Shown here piece by piece: positions 45,062 through 57,394 of a stretch of 64,000 bases of DNA; positions within the stretch are counted from its first letter, which is position 1; each line of letters starts with the position of its first letter. The notes below the pieces were generated by a model, which saw nothing but the letters and a program-made list of their open reading frames with translations, was not told where the DNA came from and ran no database searches. Both the position numbers and the translations under genes were made by a program. Location: positions 1 to 64,000 of the forward strand of contig CAKJVC010000092.1 of the NCBI GenBank assembly GCA_918026815.1. The letters run 5' to 3'. The stretch is from Chalara sp. BL73. Its lineage: Eukaryota > Ascomycota > Leotiomycetes > Helotiales.

Positions 45062-46135
45062 ATGCGCTCAATTATTCTACGGCTCCTTGCAGCCTCCCCC
45101 CTGGCTGCTACGTTGACGACCGACTGCGCGGAGAACAATCTCGAGGCTCTCGCTTTTCAATCGTCTTGTGGATGCCCGAAGAAGTTGACTGAGTGTCTGC
45201 GGGCCAGAATTAGCCTAGAACGGCTCGATCAAGTCCAAGCATGTTTTACCGCGAGTGGTTGCGCAGAGGAGGATGCCTCTACTAGTGCAGAATGGTTTAC
45301 ACGAGAATGCCAGAAAGTCGCTGTACAGGGCGAGTTGCGCAAAAGGCAAAGGACCAGTACCAGCAATGACGATGACGAGGACTCGGCCACAAGCGCCGAA
45401 GAGGACAAAACTAGTGCTACACCGAAACTGACAACAGAAGAAAGGACTTCGGAACAAAAGAAAACCACTACGGCTGCGGCAAAAACCACTGAGGCAAAAG
45501 AGACAACATCTGCTCCTGCAAGTACTGACGCTGCAACAACGGCAGATACTGCTTCAACAGCAGCAGCGGCCACTACAACGAATACTCCTCAATCCACCAC
45601 CATCTCAGACGCAACATCTACACAGGTGACGGCCCTGAGCCAGACGGGAACCACGACTTCATTAGAATGCTCTGTCACAAAAATGGTTACCACAACTGCG
45701 TGCTCCTATTCTGCTGGAAAGAAGGTCACCTGTACGCCGACTGTCACAGCTAGTGCGACATGCGCTCCAGGAGTGATCTGCATGGACGACACGCTCGGTG
45801 CAGGTATCTGCATGCGGCGTGACAACCATCTCACCACCTCCGGGCTAGCTGTAACAGTCATTTTCGCAGTTGGCATAGTCGGCGTGCTAATTGCCATTAT
45901 TGTTGCTCTGCGACAGAGCAGTAATGCGGAGAAACGCGCAAAGGCTGAACGAGCAGCATTGCTTGGAAGCAGCAAGGGATTTGGGAATGGTGACGTCGAA
46001 AATTTGCAGTCCTATGAGGGAAGGGCAAATGCAAATGTCTCCGAAGTCCACATTCCTCTCATTCCTTCTGGAGAAGCTAGCAGCCACGGACAGTATGGCC
46101 ATCACCCAGCTTCGCGTGCTCTAGGACAGGATTGA
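45062..46135 (+). CDS. Cys-rich N-domain, Ser/Thr-rich, single-pass surface protein
   Basis: A single exon of 357 residues, starting at the ATG that gives a clean signal peptide (IILRLLAASPLAA). Residues 22-83 hold seven Cys (22, 36, 38, 45, 61, 67, 83) in a CFEM-like spacing, one short of the usual eight. A long Thr/Ser/Ala/Lys stalk follows (about 95-210), then a second Cys cluster (LECSVTKMVTTTACSYSAGK, TCTPTVTASATCAPG, VICMDD, GICMRR). A membrane helix lies at about 263-285 (LAVTVIFAVGIVGVLIAII), followed by a short cytosolic tail with RQSSNAEKRAKAERAALL. CFEM-like proteins act in haem or iron capture or surface signalling; with a non-canonical Cys count the assignment is tentative. Confidence 0.75.
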   Translation: MRSIILRLLAASPLAATLTTDCAENNLEALAFQSSCGCPKKLTECLRARISLERLDQVQACFTASGCAEEDASTSAEWFTRECQKVAVQGELRKRQRTSTSNDDDEDSATSAEEDKTSATPKLTTEERTSEQKKTTTAAAKTTEAKETTSAPASTDAATTADTASTAAAATTTNTPQSTTISDATSTQVTALSQTGTTTSLECSVTKMVTTTACSYSAGKKVTCTPTVTASATCAPGVICMDDTLGAGICMRRDNHLTTSGLAVTVIFAVGIVGVLIAIIVALRQSSNAEKRAKAERAALLGSSKGFGNGDVENLQSYEGRANANVSEVHIPLIPSGEASSHGQYGHHPASRALGQD

Positions 46136-47009
46136 GGATGTTATATAAGAATGAAATGACAATTTCTCATTTCACAGGCGCCCGGGGTTGCCAAGGGATA
46201 TCAGCGTGTTAAAAATTTGGCGGCGGCAGATCTAGTTCGTTAATGACTTATGATCTATTGACCGAATATCTGGTGGATATTGTATTATTTGAACAGGGAG
46301 TTTTGATGTGCCGTGGAATATTATATTGTGTACAAAAATAGCATTCGGGATGCAGTTTTCGAGGCCAAATGACTAGTTCCCATATACTTGGATGACTTTG
46401 AACATGAGGGCGGAGTTGTGTTCAGTGAGTCAAGGACAAGCTTTCTATAGCGGGAAGTCCAACTTCCTGGAAACTACATGTGAAGTAAATGATATCCAAG
46501 ACCACATGTTGGTGAGAAGCCTGTTTTAAGCAGTATCCGCTAGATTGCACCATGGTTTTCTGATGTGAACTTGGTCTGGTACTGTCAACTTAGGAGTCCT
46601 GTTCTGTTATATATGCTCCATATGTCCAGTAGCTAGATTTGTTAGAGGCACTTTTGCGCTTCGTCTACTATTTTTGTTGTTTGTGAATCACAAAATTGAG
46701 CGGCCGTCACGATGAAAAGCGTGGTCTCGTGTCCACTTGCAAGACCTCAAATGAGATCCAGCCTGGTGAAGTCTTCTCTGTGGTCCCGTGGTTGATGAAT
46801 AAGTGGCGCGTAGTGGGGGAGTACGTATGGCACTGTTAGAAGTCTTCCGGAATTGATTAATAACAACTTGAACTTGCCCTCTCCTTAATGGTACTAGAGC
46901 CCTTGAGTGATCTTTATATACTTTCTAAATTGTTGCATATTATGGGTATCATTATTGTACACTTCATCTCCAAATCATTAACCTCCTTTCCTTTGTTTCT
47001 TCTGAAATG
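46136..47009. other. Convergent 3' spacer
   Basis: Spacer between convergent genes, AT-rich. No gene seen; one small hairpin (TTGTGAATCACAA near 46680). Confidence 0.6.
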
Positions 47010-49781
47010 TTAATCACCGTTCACAACCCGTAACGTCCGTCTCGGATTCAGTACAACGCTGAAAAAACTAGGCTCCTGTCCACTGAGCAGATCATCCATC
47101 GAACTATGTGCTGTCGTTATACTTGGCGTCGCTCCATGGTATGCTATATCTCCGCCTTCCTCGCTCAATCTCTCATATGGTCCGAACCTGCTTGCTCCTG
47201 GCATCAAACCGCCTCCATACACGTAGTTTCCTGAGCCTCCCGAACCTGGTGTAATTGAATCTTGTGGTGTGAGATTCGAGCCCGAAGTGTCCCCAAGAGA
47301 ATTACGACCAGCGCTCCCACTCCCTCGAATAGCTGTCCCGAATGGTCCTAACGTTGGTACACCGCTACTGCCTACTTGAGACATGCGGGGGAGGCCACTG
47401 CTATTGCTGTTCTCGGCCTCGTTGGTAAAAGTCCAATCATCAGGAGTCGTTGCTCCACCAAACCCGGTTCGCTGTGCCATAGCGACATGGTTCTTATACA
47501 TGGTCACACGTCTCCTATATAACCATGTACAGAATGCAAGATATGCTGCCAGTAATGCCAACCCTCCAGCCACTACACCAGCAACTGTGGTGCCCACATT
47601 CCGCTTCTTCTCAGCTGCTGCATCTTTTGAAGATTCGCCAGGGGGCACAGTGGAAGTGGAATGTGCGGTTTGAATAATGGTGCTTCCAGGCTGGGTTATT
47701 GTGAAGGTGGGCGGTTTCCCTGTAGCTATGGGTCCTGCAGTTGCGGAGCCTGCTGCAGGCTGTGTTGCTGTGGCTCCTCCTCTGGATGAACCACCGATGA
47801 CAGATTGTATTATGGCTGGGACTTGGTAGCCATAAGACCCTTGAAGAATTGATGAATCTGAAAGCATTAACGAGCCGGGAACTGAGCTCGCCGATCCTGG
47901 GGGTGAATCCGAGCCGGGGTTGTCAGAATTTGAGCCACCGGAAGTCAAATCACCACTTGATCCAGAGCCTGAGCTTGGTTTTTGAAGAGCTATAAAGGTG
48001 TTGGTCCATTCTAGTGAAGAGACATTGAAAACATAAAATCCTGGATCGCACAAGATGTCTTGCCCTACATATCCACCCATCACTACCATCTGTCCATCCC
48101 ACAATGTACATCTATGCCCTGCACGCGCTGGAGGGTTGGATTGTCCATCAGTATCCACCTTTATCCACGTGAATGATGGTATAGTAAGGATCCAGATATC
48201 GTCGTATTGGATTTGAGAGCCAAACGGGATCAAATTCTGACCACCATATAGGTATATATTGAAAGATGAACCATCTGGGGCGGCTGCTACCACTGCACAA
48301 GGGTTTACTCTGATCTGAGGGGTCTCTCCCCAGGTTGCTTGTTTGTACCATGTGCTGTTGGCGATATCGTATATGTCGATTATGTTCATCTCTGAGAAGG
48401 TCTCATTTGTGCCCCCTGCTAGTCCAAGAATGATACCTGATTCTCCCCAGCCAGGTATGTAAACTAGGACACCATCCGCCCTTTCCGTAAAGCCAGCTTC
48501 TGCTTGTATCCCTCCCTCTGTTATATTCCTATAGACTCCCCCTGCTGGTGCAGCCTTGGCGAGGCCGAGAGATTCAACGCCGGAGTTTGCATATCCAGGA
48601 TGTGTGAACTCGAGCAGACTTCTTAGATATACCCTGGCGATCTGATTTGACCATTCTTGCGTTGTGTATAGATCAAGATGTCCGCCAAAATACCAACTCT
48701 TCCCTAACTCGGGAACACTCAGCCCTGCACCTTCTGCTGAGCGCTGCACGGGCACATTTCCACTGTCTGAGAAGTTTCCGACAGAGGTCTGTGGGTCTGG
48801 CCATTCCGCCCATGTGGAGGATTTGATGTCGTACTGCCATGTTGAGACAGGGGAAGGTAACGCGGGAGGGTTGTCGGAGAATTGCCCGCCGTAAAGAAAC
48901 AATGAATCATAAGAATGCCACAAATACCCCTCTGCAACCGCAGGTGGTCCATTAGGTAGTGGAAGCGCGGAAAGTGCGGGGGAGGTAATTTGCCAGGTTC
49001 TCATCAGATCTAGTTTGAGAAAATTGTTGTCTCGCATGAATTAGTTCTCAGTCCATAACTTCGGTGATTGGAAAATCTTACTCCACCTGTTTTCCTTCTG
49101 TCCGATCTCTGTGCTAGCTTGTCCACCATAATAATACAGAGTTCCGTTTACATTTGCTGCCTGCCCACTCCATCTTGTACACACATCAATGGAACTATCC
49201 TCTCGTCCTTCAATCATACTTCCATTCTCGACCAATTCGGCTCTCGTGATCACACCAGCCTCCGCGATACTCATATTAATTTTGTCATTCCCTGTGCCAT
49301 AATGGATACCAGGAACCACAAGAGCTATCAGGAACACGATCATCGCCGTCCTGGGGATCGTTGAGAAGGAGCTCGGCGGAGCGCTAGCGGCGGTTGCGAT
49401 ACGTGGCCGCGCTCTCCCTAATTTCGAAAACCACGGCGGACTACTCAATTTTTTAACTTCATCGTGGCTATCCTTATAATCGGTATCCTTGAGTGTACCA
49501 TCAAAAGATATATCTGGGCTTCGGGAATCCCTGCCTTGGGCAATTGCTACCGACTGCTTTCTCTCATTTGGTGGGTGGTGCGATGGATGAACAGTGTGAT
49601 CAAGGTCATCTAATCCTTCTTCTCTGAAGACCGACCTCCTGGGCTGCAATACAGATTTTGATATGGATGATCTTCGGCCATTTTCTTTTAATGATCGCAT
49701 ATGGTTGAAACTGGCCCGTACCCTGGGTTGGTCAGAGAAGGATGTTCGTTTAGATGGGGCCTCGTGCTCAAATGCCGCCAT
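47010..49781 (-). CDS. Kelch-repeat membrane protein
   Basis: Two exons (49781-49082 and 49030-47010) join in phase across a 51-bp intron to 906 residues. The N-terminal 140 residues are Ser/Arg-rich and cytosolic. A first membrane helix lies at about 145-162 (MIVFLIALVVPGIHYG). A large kelch-type beta-propeller follows with repeated G-G blades (LYYYGGQAS, LFLYGGQFSD, WYFGGHLDL, IYLYGGQNLI, MVVMGGYVGQ) and N-glycosylation sites. Next is a Gly/Ser-rich linker, a second helix (about 715-740, GVVAGGLALLAAYLAFCTWLY) with stop-transfer RRR, and a Gly/Ser-rich tail. Two helices with the propeller between them imply a lumenal or extracellular propeller. Family members are uncharacterised surface proteins of filamentous ascomycetes. 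Confidence 0.85.
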
Positions 49782-50699
49782 GACTTGCACGGTCGTGTGA
49801 AATATAGCGTTGAGGGGATTTGAGAGTAATAGACAATCACTAATTCATTGTGAATCTAGGGGGGTTTGGAAATTTGGCGCTCGTAGGTGATAAAACACCT
49901 TGAGGCGATAGGAACATCAGGAATAGTAGAGACTGACATCATACAGAACATGGATGAATCTTGGCCCTGGTCATGGAGATAGGGATTTGCGACTCCTGAC
50001 AGGTTGGGTAAATTTCCACGCCAATGGTAGATAAAGTGGGATCCAAAAGTTGGCTCGTCATCATGATTGGCCGAGGAGAATACAGAGACTAGTTTATGGA
50101 CCATCTTGATGTGCTGCCATGCCTAGGTTTGGACTTTTAGATAATAAAGTCTTCAACGATTGATCTCATTGATTCGATTTGCGTTTATTTCAATTCTTAC
50201 AAGTCTTGCCAGACTTCACCGCAATATTGAGAGCACCATTTTTCAGCAAAAGGTGATTCCTCAAGGTTTAAGTCGCAACTGAGGATGGGAGAGCGAAGAA
50301 GACATGGATGCATAGAACATGTACATGAATAGCCGAGTGATGGCCTTCCAGGGCAATGGAAATGATATTCTATCCACAGTGATGCCGCCAAAACGGCAGC
50401 CTCTCGTTCGAGCCCCTGCACACTACCATCAAGCGATTCTTTCCATCAAAGAACGTAATTAACATATCCAAGTAGCTAAACGTATTGCCAGAAATGAGTC
50501 ATTAACCAAGCAGAAGCGAGATGGCTGAAAGGCACAAGCTGCAAAGAGCCACAGAACCAGCTGTTACGGGGAGTCTGCAACTGGGCTGTATAATCTGACA
50601 TCTCGGTGCAGACATAGGTAGTTTCATAGATATTGTCCGCCATGAGCTGTGAGTCTAATCACCGTCCCCAGAAAAGGCCTTGACGGGCAACCAATCATC
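49782..50699. other. Kelch-gene promoter and spacer
   Basis: No supported gene. An open minus-strand frame at 49856-50104 has no recognisable family. Confidence 0.5.
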
Positions 50700-51484
50700 T
50701 CGGCATACCTTAAATCTGTCTGGTAGCTTATCTAATTGCTTAACCTCCTCATCAGTCAAGTCCTAGCAATCCAGCTCGAAATTTACCTCAATATGGTTCT
50801 TGTTTGCAGACTTGGGAATGACTGCCCATCCATTTCGAATGCCTCACTCAAGCAAGACACGAGTACCCGGTGGTGTGAATGCCGCTGTTGTATGCAACCA
50901 ACTTTGGTGATGGGTTATTTGGATGCAATTCAATTTGGTTCACGGCAGGAATGATCTTCGACGGGTCAGTACCACACAAGTTTTTGGAGTGGCAAGGCAT
51001 ACGAACCGCTGTAGAAGGATCATTTGCCAATGTCTCCTAATTCTCAATGGCGAAGTTTGAGACCCCAACGCTGCGGACCTTGCTCGTGGCATGCAGTTTC
51101 TGCATTTCTTGCCATGTCTTGAAGTCCCAATCTCGAAGATGTTTCGGTGGATCACCAGGATCAGTGCTCGAAGGCCAATTCATGGGATACAGATCAACGT
51201 AATCCGTACCCAACAACGACGAGTCTATGCCATCGGCAACTCGATGGTGCCAGGTGTTTTCAAATTTCGTGGCTACCCAGATGATCTCACGCGGAACACC
51301 TGAGTTCTTGATTCCAGTACCGACTCCAGCTTTGTTTCCATATGCAAAAGCAGTGTCAACACGGGAGTATCCCTTCCACAAGGCAATCTCTACGACCGTC
51401 TCAACTTCAATAGGCTGGGACTGCCTAGTCCCGAAACCCAGAGCTGAAATACCAGAGCCAGTATTGAGTTTATATGCCTTCCTG
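50700..51484 (-). pseudogene. Aldo-keto reductase pseudogene
   Basis: From an acceptor-like CAG near 51485 the frame reads KAYKLNTGSGISALGFGT, WKGYSRVDTAFAYGN (catalytic Asp and Tyr kept), VATKFENTWHH (Lys kept) and TDYVDLYPMNWP, where the catalytic His of the usual LMHWP has become Asn. After VRSVGVSNFAIEN there is an in-frame TAG (51037-51039). Homology continues in broken frames: IIPAVNQIELHPNNP, then a stop, then NGWAVIPKSANKNHIEV, another stop, and DLTDEEVKQLDKLP near 50700. Loss of the catalytic His plus three or more breaks make this a pseudogene of a NADPH-dependent oxidoreductase. No C-to-T bias is obvious. Confidence 0.85.
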
Positions 51485-52037
51485 CAAGGGGATAATTATT
51501 TAGCCAATGAACAGCTAGTAATGCGATCAAATGGTGGCAGATGGGTGACCCGAATCTTTGGAAGAAAAACTAAAGATTATTCGGGCCCAGGATTGGCAGG
51601 AAGTTCCAAAGCAAAGGGCGCCATAAGCCCGTAAGTCCACGGCCTTTGCGAATGCAAGCAGGCCAACGCTACATTATCCCAATATGTAGAGGAGAGGAAA
51701 CCCAACTCTGTGACCTTAGTCGATGCCTTTCTTTCCACTCAATTTTGTGAGCGAAAGGGTGTGAGCTAAGGGAGGGGTATATTAATTTACTGGAGAGGTA
51801 AAAGTGACACACTTGAAAGATCCAGAAGAACTTGAACAGCAACCGAGGGGAGAGATAGATAAGGACTGTAGTCGGGCTTCATACATGTTGGTGGGAACTA
51901 TCCCAGGAATTCTGTAACGTGGGCGTGATTGAACAAAGATGCGAGGTGCAACTTTAGCTAATAAGCTATACCACCCCAGTCTTGGCTTGTCCACATCGAC
52001 CCATCACAAAATTCCGTCTTCCAAATTAACCACAATC
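51485..52037. other. Promoter of the NIP30-like gene
   Basis: Spacer between the pseudogene and the gene at 52038. Nothing else seen. Confidence 0.5.
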
Positions 52038-52837
52038 ATGTCTTCAGGGTTCATCTCTGGTGGTACAAATGACAATCCGATCGAGCGCGATGATGCCTGG
52101 CATGCTGCGCACAAAGAAATAGAAGCTAACCGTGCTCGTAAGGTCGCAGAAACACAACCCATGGACGGACGCAGCCTTTTCGAAATTCTCGAGGCTAACA
52201 AAGGTATTTCCTCCCATTTGTGGTTTGTGATACGAGTCTTTCAGAGAGAGAGGCACCTAGGCTGATCACGTAGGGGTGCGTTGGATAAATAGCTGCCAAG
52301 CAAGACGCATTTGAGGAAGCCAATCGAATCAAAAACCAATTCAGAAGCCTAGACGAGGATGAGATCGAGTTTCTGGACTCGGTGCTCGAGAGCACAAGAA
52401 AAGAAGAGGCGAGGGTAAAGGAGGAGACGAGGGAAGGGTTGGAGGCGTTTCGGAGACAGCAAGAGGAGGCTGATAAGAGAGCAAGGACAGGAGATGCTGT
52501 CGCGGAGGAAGGCTTCCTTATTGGAGAAGAGCAATGGCCTGCCGGTGGACGAAAACGTAAACGTGTAAAGGAGAAGGAAGTCTTGAAGGGAGTGAAGCTT
52601 CGTCGGACTTCAACTGCTGGTGATGTCGCCAAGTTCTCGATTCCCGTAACAGCCTCGTTAGCCAACTTGCAGGCTGCCACCATAAAAGATAAGAACATAA
52701 AGTCGAGCAAAGAGCCGCGGGAAAGGATCCGAAAGTCAGAAGCTGGAAGCACCATTGAAAAGTCGAACGCCAGTATTACCAACACAAAAACTGGTCCTGG
52801 CTTGGTGGATTATGGCTCGGACGAAGATGAATGGTAA
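52038..52837 (+). CDS. NIP30/FAM192A-domain nuclear protein
   Basis: Two exons (52038-52203 and 52293-52837) join in phase across an 89-bp intron to 236 residues. The N-terminal 110 residues carry the NIP30 (FAM192A/PSME3IP1) domain: MSSGFISGGTNDNPIERDD, DGRSLFEILEANK, then KQDAFEEANRIKNQFRSLDE and DEIEFLDSVLEST. A charged helix follows, then a basic patch (GGRKRKRVKEKE) that would serve as nuclear localisation signal, and the acidic end DYGSDEDEW. In animals the family member binds the PA28-gamma proteasome activator; the distant yeast protein Fyv6 is a splicing factor. The fungal role is likely nuclear, in RNA or proteasome biology. Confidence 0.88.
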
Positions 52838-53572
52838 ATACATGCTTTACGTGTCTAATCCGGGGTTAAGTGTCCTGGCAGAGATGAGCCATCAAGCACT
52901 CCAAGGCATTACAGACAGAATCTCGTGTGAAGGAGCCATGAAGAAGACGTAGGCTGCCTCATAGTTGGCTTAGAAGTCTCTCTGATTCTCTGCAGTGTTC
53001 AGCTTCACCACAGGGTCATAGCAACCATCAGCGCAGAAAGTAAGCTCTGCTAAAGTGCGTTGAGCAAACTCCCAAGTATCTACTAGTCAATTTAAAATCT
53101 GATACCTTTGCTTTGGACGTGTTGAGCGTGTAATACCGTCCGATCATTGAAAAAGGCTTAGGGACCTGGGCTTGTAGCCTCCGCCAGTGTGCCTCAAGAA
53201 TATTGATAGCAGGGGGCTACACCGCCATCTACTAATGGCTCACTTGCTTTGTCCTACAGCGGAAACCCGACAGTGAGGCGCATTCCGACCTATTTACTTA
53301 GCGAGCTAATAAATGGCACAAACTGGGGAACGTATTATGGTATTTGGGTAGTAAACGTATCGTCTATGAAGGCGATGACCAGAAGGGTTAGTTGCCTGCT
53401 CAGCCATATAACATTATAAATGTTCTAGGCTCGCAGACAATCCACACAACTCAAAGCTATTGTATAGTGAATCTAGCCTGCTACGCCACCAATAACATGC
53501 GCTCCTATAGCATTCACTATTCCAGGTATTCCCAACCAAGTTCCGTACCGAAACTCTACCCGTTATGTTCGT
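52838..53572. other. Convergent 3' spacer
   Basis: Spacer between convergent genes. No gene seen. Confidence 0.55.
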
Positions 53573-55635
53573 TTAGATGCCATTACTAGCACAGGTAAAC
53601 ACGCCACCGACTGCACCGGCTTTGTAACCATCAATAATACTCTGCACGCTAGTGTACGTCCCGGCTGATAGAAAGAAGAATCCGATGATGATAATGCATA
53701 CATTCAAAGCGAACATGGTATATCCATATGGCGTCTTTGGATATATGAGTCCGTTATGGTTGCCATCTACACGTCTCATGCGAATATAGGCAACGCCCCA
53801 GAAGATGAACCCAAAAAAGGAATCAAAGAGTGAGGACATGAGGGACAAAAGGTCCGAGAAGAATGGAATGACCTCGGCCTAGACTAGCTGTTAGAAGTGA
53901 GATAAAACTATCGGTTGATTCGCACCCACGATGATGAACGCTGCGACCCATGTGGCAGCAAGGATGCCAGCCCATGAAGCCCAGCCTACGACGGTGTGAC
54001 TAGTTTTATGGCGGGTTCCTTCGAAGACTCGGAAGAATATGAAGCGTGAGCTAACAGATGCGTAAAGAACACCAAGGAAGATTAAGGTTGGGATCATGAA
54101 AGAGAATGCTACTTTCTTGTAAACCTGGCGATACAATTGTTAGCAGAAAATTTACTCATTCCTCGTAAGACCGGCGGAGCAGAAATAGACTTGCCTCATT
54201 TCCAAGAGAGCCAAAAGCAGGAGCAGTCATATATTGATTTCCTGTAAAACCGTAGACCACGCCCCCAACAATGCTGAAAACAATGATTTCGCAAATAGTG
54301 ACAGCCCAAAGTGCCTTGGGAAAGTCGCGAGGATCTTTCATCTCTGCAATGAAGGATGGTAAGGTGATTTGACCAATGAAAGTATAGCTTATGTTGAGGA
54401 AAGCGTTCATTCCCATAACAAATGTAGTTCCTGCAACGGGAATTGCGGTTACAATTGGATCGCCGCTCGGAACAGGCAAGCCAGTTTTAGGGTCAACAGC
54501 ATTGGGGTTTGGGTTGTACCCCAATGGGTGTGATTCCACTCCAGCAAAGACTGCAGCTAGAAGGACAGAGATGAACGTGAAGAATGCTGATGCAGTAGCC
54601 AGCCTTGAGAGGGCACTGAAGGTTCGTGGTAGAGAACACAACCAGCAAATGATTGTCGACACGACTGCAAACACGACGGTGCACTGACTATGGTTGGTGA
54701 TTGTGTTTAAATACTTGGCAGTAACAAGAACGTGCAAAGCCTATGGCCATTAGGAAAATGAGTTATCTCGCAAGAGATGGGAGCTCGTACTTGAATGAAG
54801 CAGTTGTTGAGAATGAACATGACGGCTGTTGCATACCACGCCCATGTTTTGCCCCAGAATAGCATCTGGCCAATATCGCAGACGTCACGGACCTCTGGGT
54901 GGCGGAGGCAGAATTCCCTGGGTCTCCGTTAGGGCAAACTTAGAGAGATTGACATAGAGTTGCTTACCAGACAATGAGAGAAGTGTAGAGAACGACAGCA
55001 GCCACAAATACGGTCAAAATGAGGCCGGGAACGAGTCCCAGGATGCTATAAGACCAAGGGAATGACATAATAGCTAAGCAAATGTATTCGGAGAAGAGCA
55101 AGGCGGCCGTCTGCGAGATGTAGGTCAGCATTCGTTTGTACGAGATGATAAGTGGTCAAAATAAGCAAGTGCATGTGATAAGCTATTTCGCATGATCCTA
55201 CTGAGCTTGACAATTTAGATTATAAATTTGATCTATTGCCAGTAAACTATTCCTCGATCCGAATTTCCGTGTCATCATGGTCCTCTGTACACTAGGAGCA
55301 TGTGGAGAGGCAGCTGCAAACCATATCTGACCACCTGAAAGTTAGCTTACCTTTTCCCACGAACAGGTCCGGTACTGGATATCATTGCCTACTTCCAGTT
55401 CGATCTGTTTCCCAAGAATATCAGAGCCAGAATCGTCTGAACCGAAATCGTAACCGCTCAGATGTGGAAGGACGGGGGCGATTCGGCCCCCAGTAACTGT
55501 GTTGCTTGACCCATATCTAGCTTTCTTGCCATCTTCCACATCAATGTTATTGCCGTTTCTAGAGATTGATGTATTATCAGGTGTCTGCTTGAGATTCGCT
55601 TCATCGGTAGACGAGTGCTCTTCTCTCAACGCCAT
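53573..55635 (-). CDS. Amino-acid transporter (Aa_trans; neutral amino-acid permease-like)
   Basis: Six exons (55635-55351, 55110-54968, 54917-54791, 54740-54195, 54124-53930, 53878-53573) all join in phase to 533 residues. The hydrophilic N-terminus (about 95 residues) is followed by about eleven membrane segments. Family marks include TAALLFSEYICLAIMSFPWS early, SLPRTFSALSRLATASAF, NAFLNISYTFIGQITLPSFI then AEMKDPRDFPKAL, and the end ICE..VGGVVYGFTGNQY. This is the pattern of fungal N-system/Mtr-like permeases moving neutral or aromatic amino acids across the plasma membrane. Intron 4 (54194-54125) appears to use a GC donor (GAG|GCAAGT) with acceptor GCCAG; the flanking exons fit the family and phase. 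Specificity cannot be read from sequence. Confidence 0.9.
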
Positions 55636-57394
55636 TCTCTAGATGGGAAATGGATGATTGGGCAATAAGGAATAGGGTGAGCTGGAGATAGACGTTTCGG
55701 TGGCAGCATTAATGGCGATTCGACGAACTCTTACAATCGAATTCCGTTTGCTTCGTCAGCTGTCTAATTATGGTATGAGTTACAGAGAAGATGCAATGTA
55801 GGCAGGACAAGATAGAGATGAGAGGATCAGAGAGAGAGAGAGGGAAGGTGGAAGCAGGACGGGGTGGCCGAACGGGGCAGGAATTAATAAGACGAGGAAA
55901 AAGAAAGTTGACCTCGAATGTGATTGAAATGCCTGGATGTAGTGCACTAAGGCAAGGTGGGTTAGACGGGCTGGACGGACTGCACATGGGGATAAGATGG
56001 GATAGAATGGGATTGGATGGGGAAGGGAATATATAGGACAAGGTCGCTTGCAAGCAACCATGATATCTAGAGCTACTACTACTGTCCTGCTATTGCCCAC
56101 AGTACCGCACAGTACTGTATATTTTTGTACGTACGCTACAGGACTAGAACAGCCTATCAGACGAGCCAGTGATTAGCTCATAGAAAATGGGGCGCGGGCG
56201 CCGAAGTTGCTTGAACTTAGTATGCCATAGGCAAAGACTGAGTGGGTAAGTACTGTACCTAGAATGCCTGCAAGAAGGGGCCGGAGAGGGCCTTACTCTG
56301 TAAGGTCCCCACAGACTTGAGAAAATCCTCGCTCGGGCGGATGGCGTCATTCCCATTTTGTTACTTAATTGTGGCGAGTAAACAAGAAAACTGTGCCGCG
56401 CTAAGGTGTATGGGACTGTCGAGGATACCGTTCCATTACGGTCCAGGATGTTAGTTACCTTTCGTAGTTCTCTCGAATGAAATGAAGAGAAACCATGGGA
56501 GACTTTACAGGACTAGACCACAAGGACGTCATGTTTTTGTGGGGGAGGCGCTGGGCCTGGTGATTTATGGAGGGGATCCCCCTAGAATTAACCAGTGTTT
56601 CCCTGTATCAAGTCCCAGGTGAAGGAAGCACCAGTGTATCTCTCCCATCAGGAAGATTCAATGGGGATCCTTATAAGAATAGCGTTTTGGTTTGCGAAGT
56701 AATGAAAATGCAAAAAGCCAAGATAAAGGGTTGAGATAAGGCGCCAAGTTTCGGGGCCCAAGGACGCCCATACTCTTAAATTTCCCGCGGCTGGATCTTG
56801 GATCTTGGAACATGATCTATACTTACTTACAGTACAGTAACGTGGACAGGACTGGTGGGAACAGTGTAGTAGTACGTAAGGTGGGGTTGGACCAGTAGCA
56901 TTCAGCCTGAGGGTTCAGGCCACCAACTCATCATTCATGTTATTAGCAAGACAGATGGGGCATCCCATTGCCGGTAGAGTAAAAAAGAAAAGTGATATAT
57001 GATCATAACGTGACAAAGGAATGGTTACGCAATCTCAAGTCGCCACCGGTCATGGGTACAATTTAAACCTGAAAGGAATAAGAAGCCTCTTCTCTTGAGC
57101 ATGCGATTACTTAAATGAACTTTTTTTCCGCCCCGAAAGCACGGTTGGTGATGAAATATGTACTTACGTGATCATCACGTGCCTCCATTAGTGGGCATGA
57201 TACGTACGCCTCTCATTCTCATCAAGAGGCACCCCGTTTGAATCCTTGCATCCTAGCCACGTTTCAACCAGCAATGCGAGATCGTATCTCTGAATTTCTG
57301 GAGTACACCTCGACAACTGTGCTAGTACATCCATGGTTCTTTTCGTCCTCTCAGCACAATTTAAATCAAGTGCTCGCCTGACGCAGCTTTAGCC
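55636..57394. other. Divergent intergenic region, 1.8 kb
   Basis: Holds the promoters of the transporter (minus) and the DUF6604 gene (plus). It includes a GA-rich tract (about 55830-55850) and a 10-bp tandem repeat (55989-56018). No gene supported. Confidence 0.55.
55989..56018. repeat. 10-bp tandem repeat, three units
   Basis: GGGATAAGAT, GGGATAGAAT and GGGATTGGAT lie end to end. Confidence 0.7.

Noticed and set aside
54156..54194. Transporter exon reading on to ASLFLLRRSYEE and a stop
   Set aside because: It would truncate the permease before conserved membrane segments that resume in phase at 54124; the GC-AG intron explains it better.
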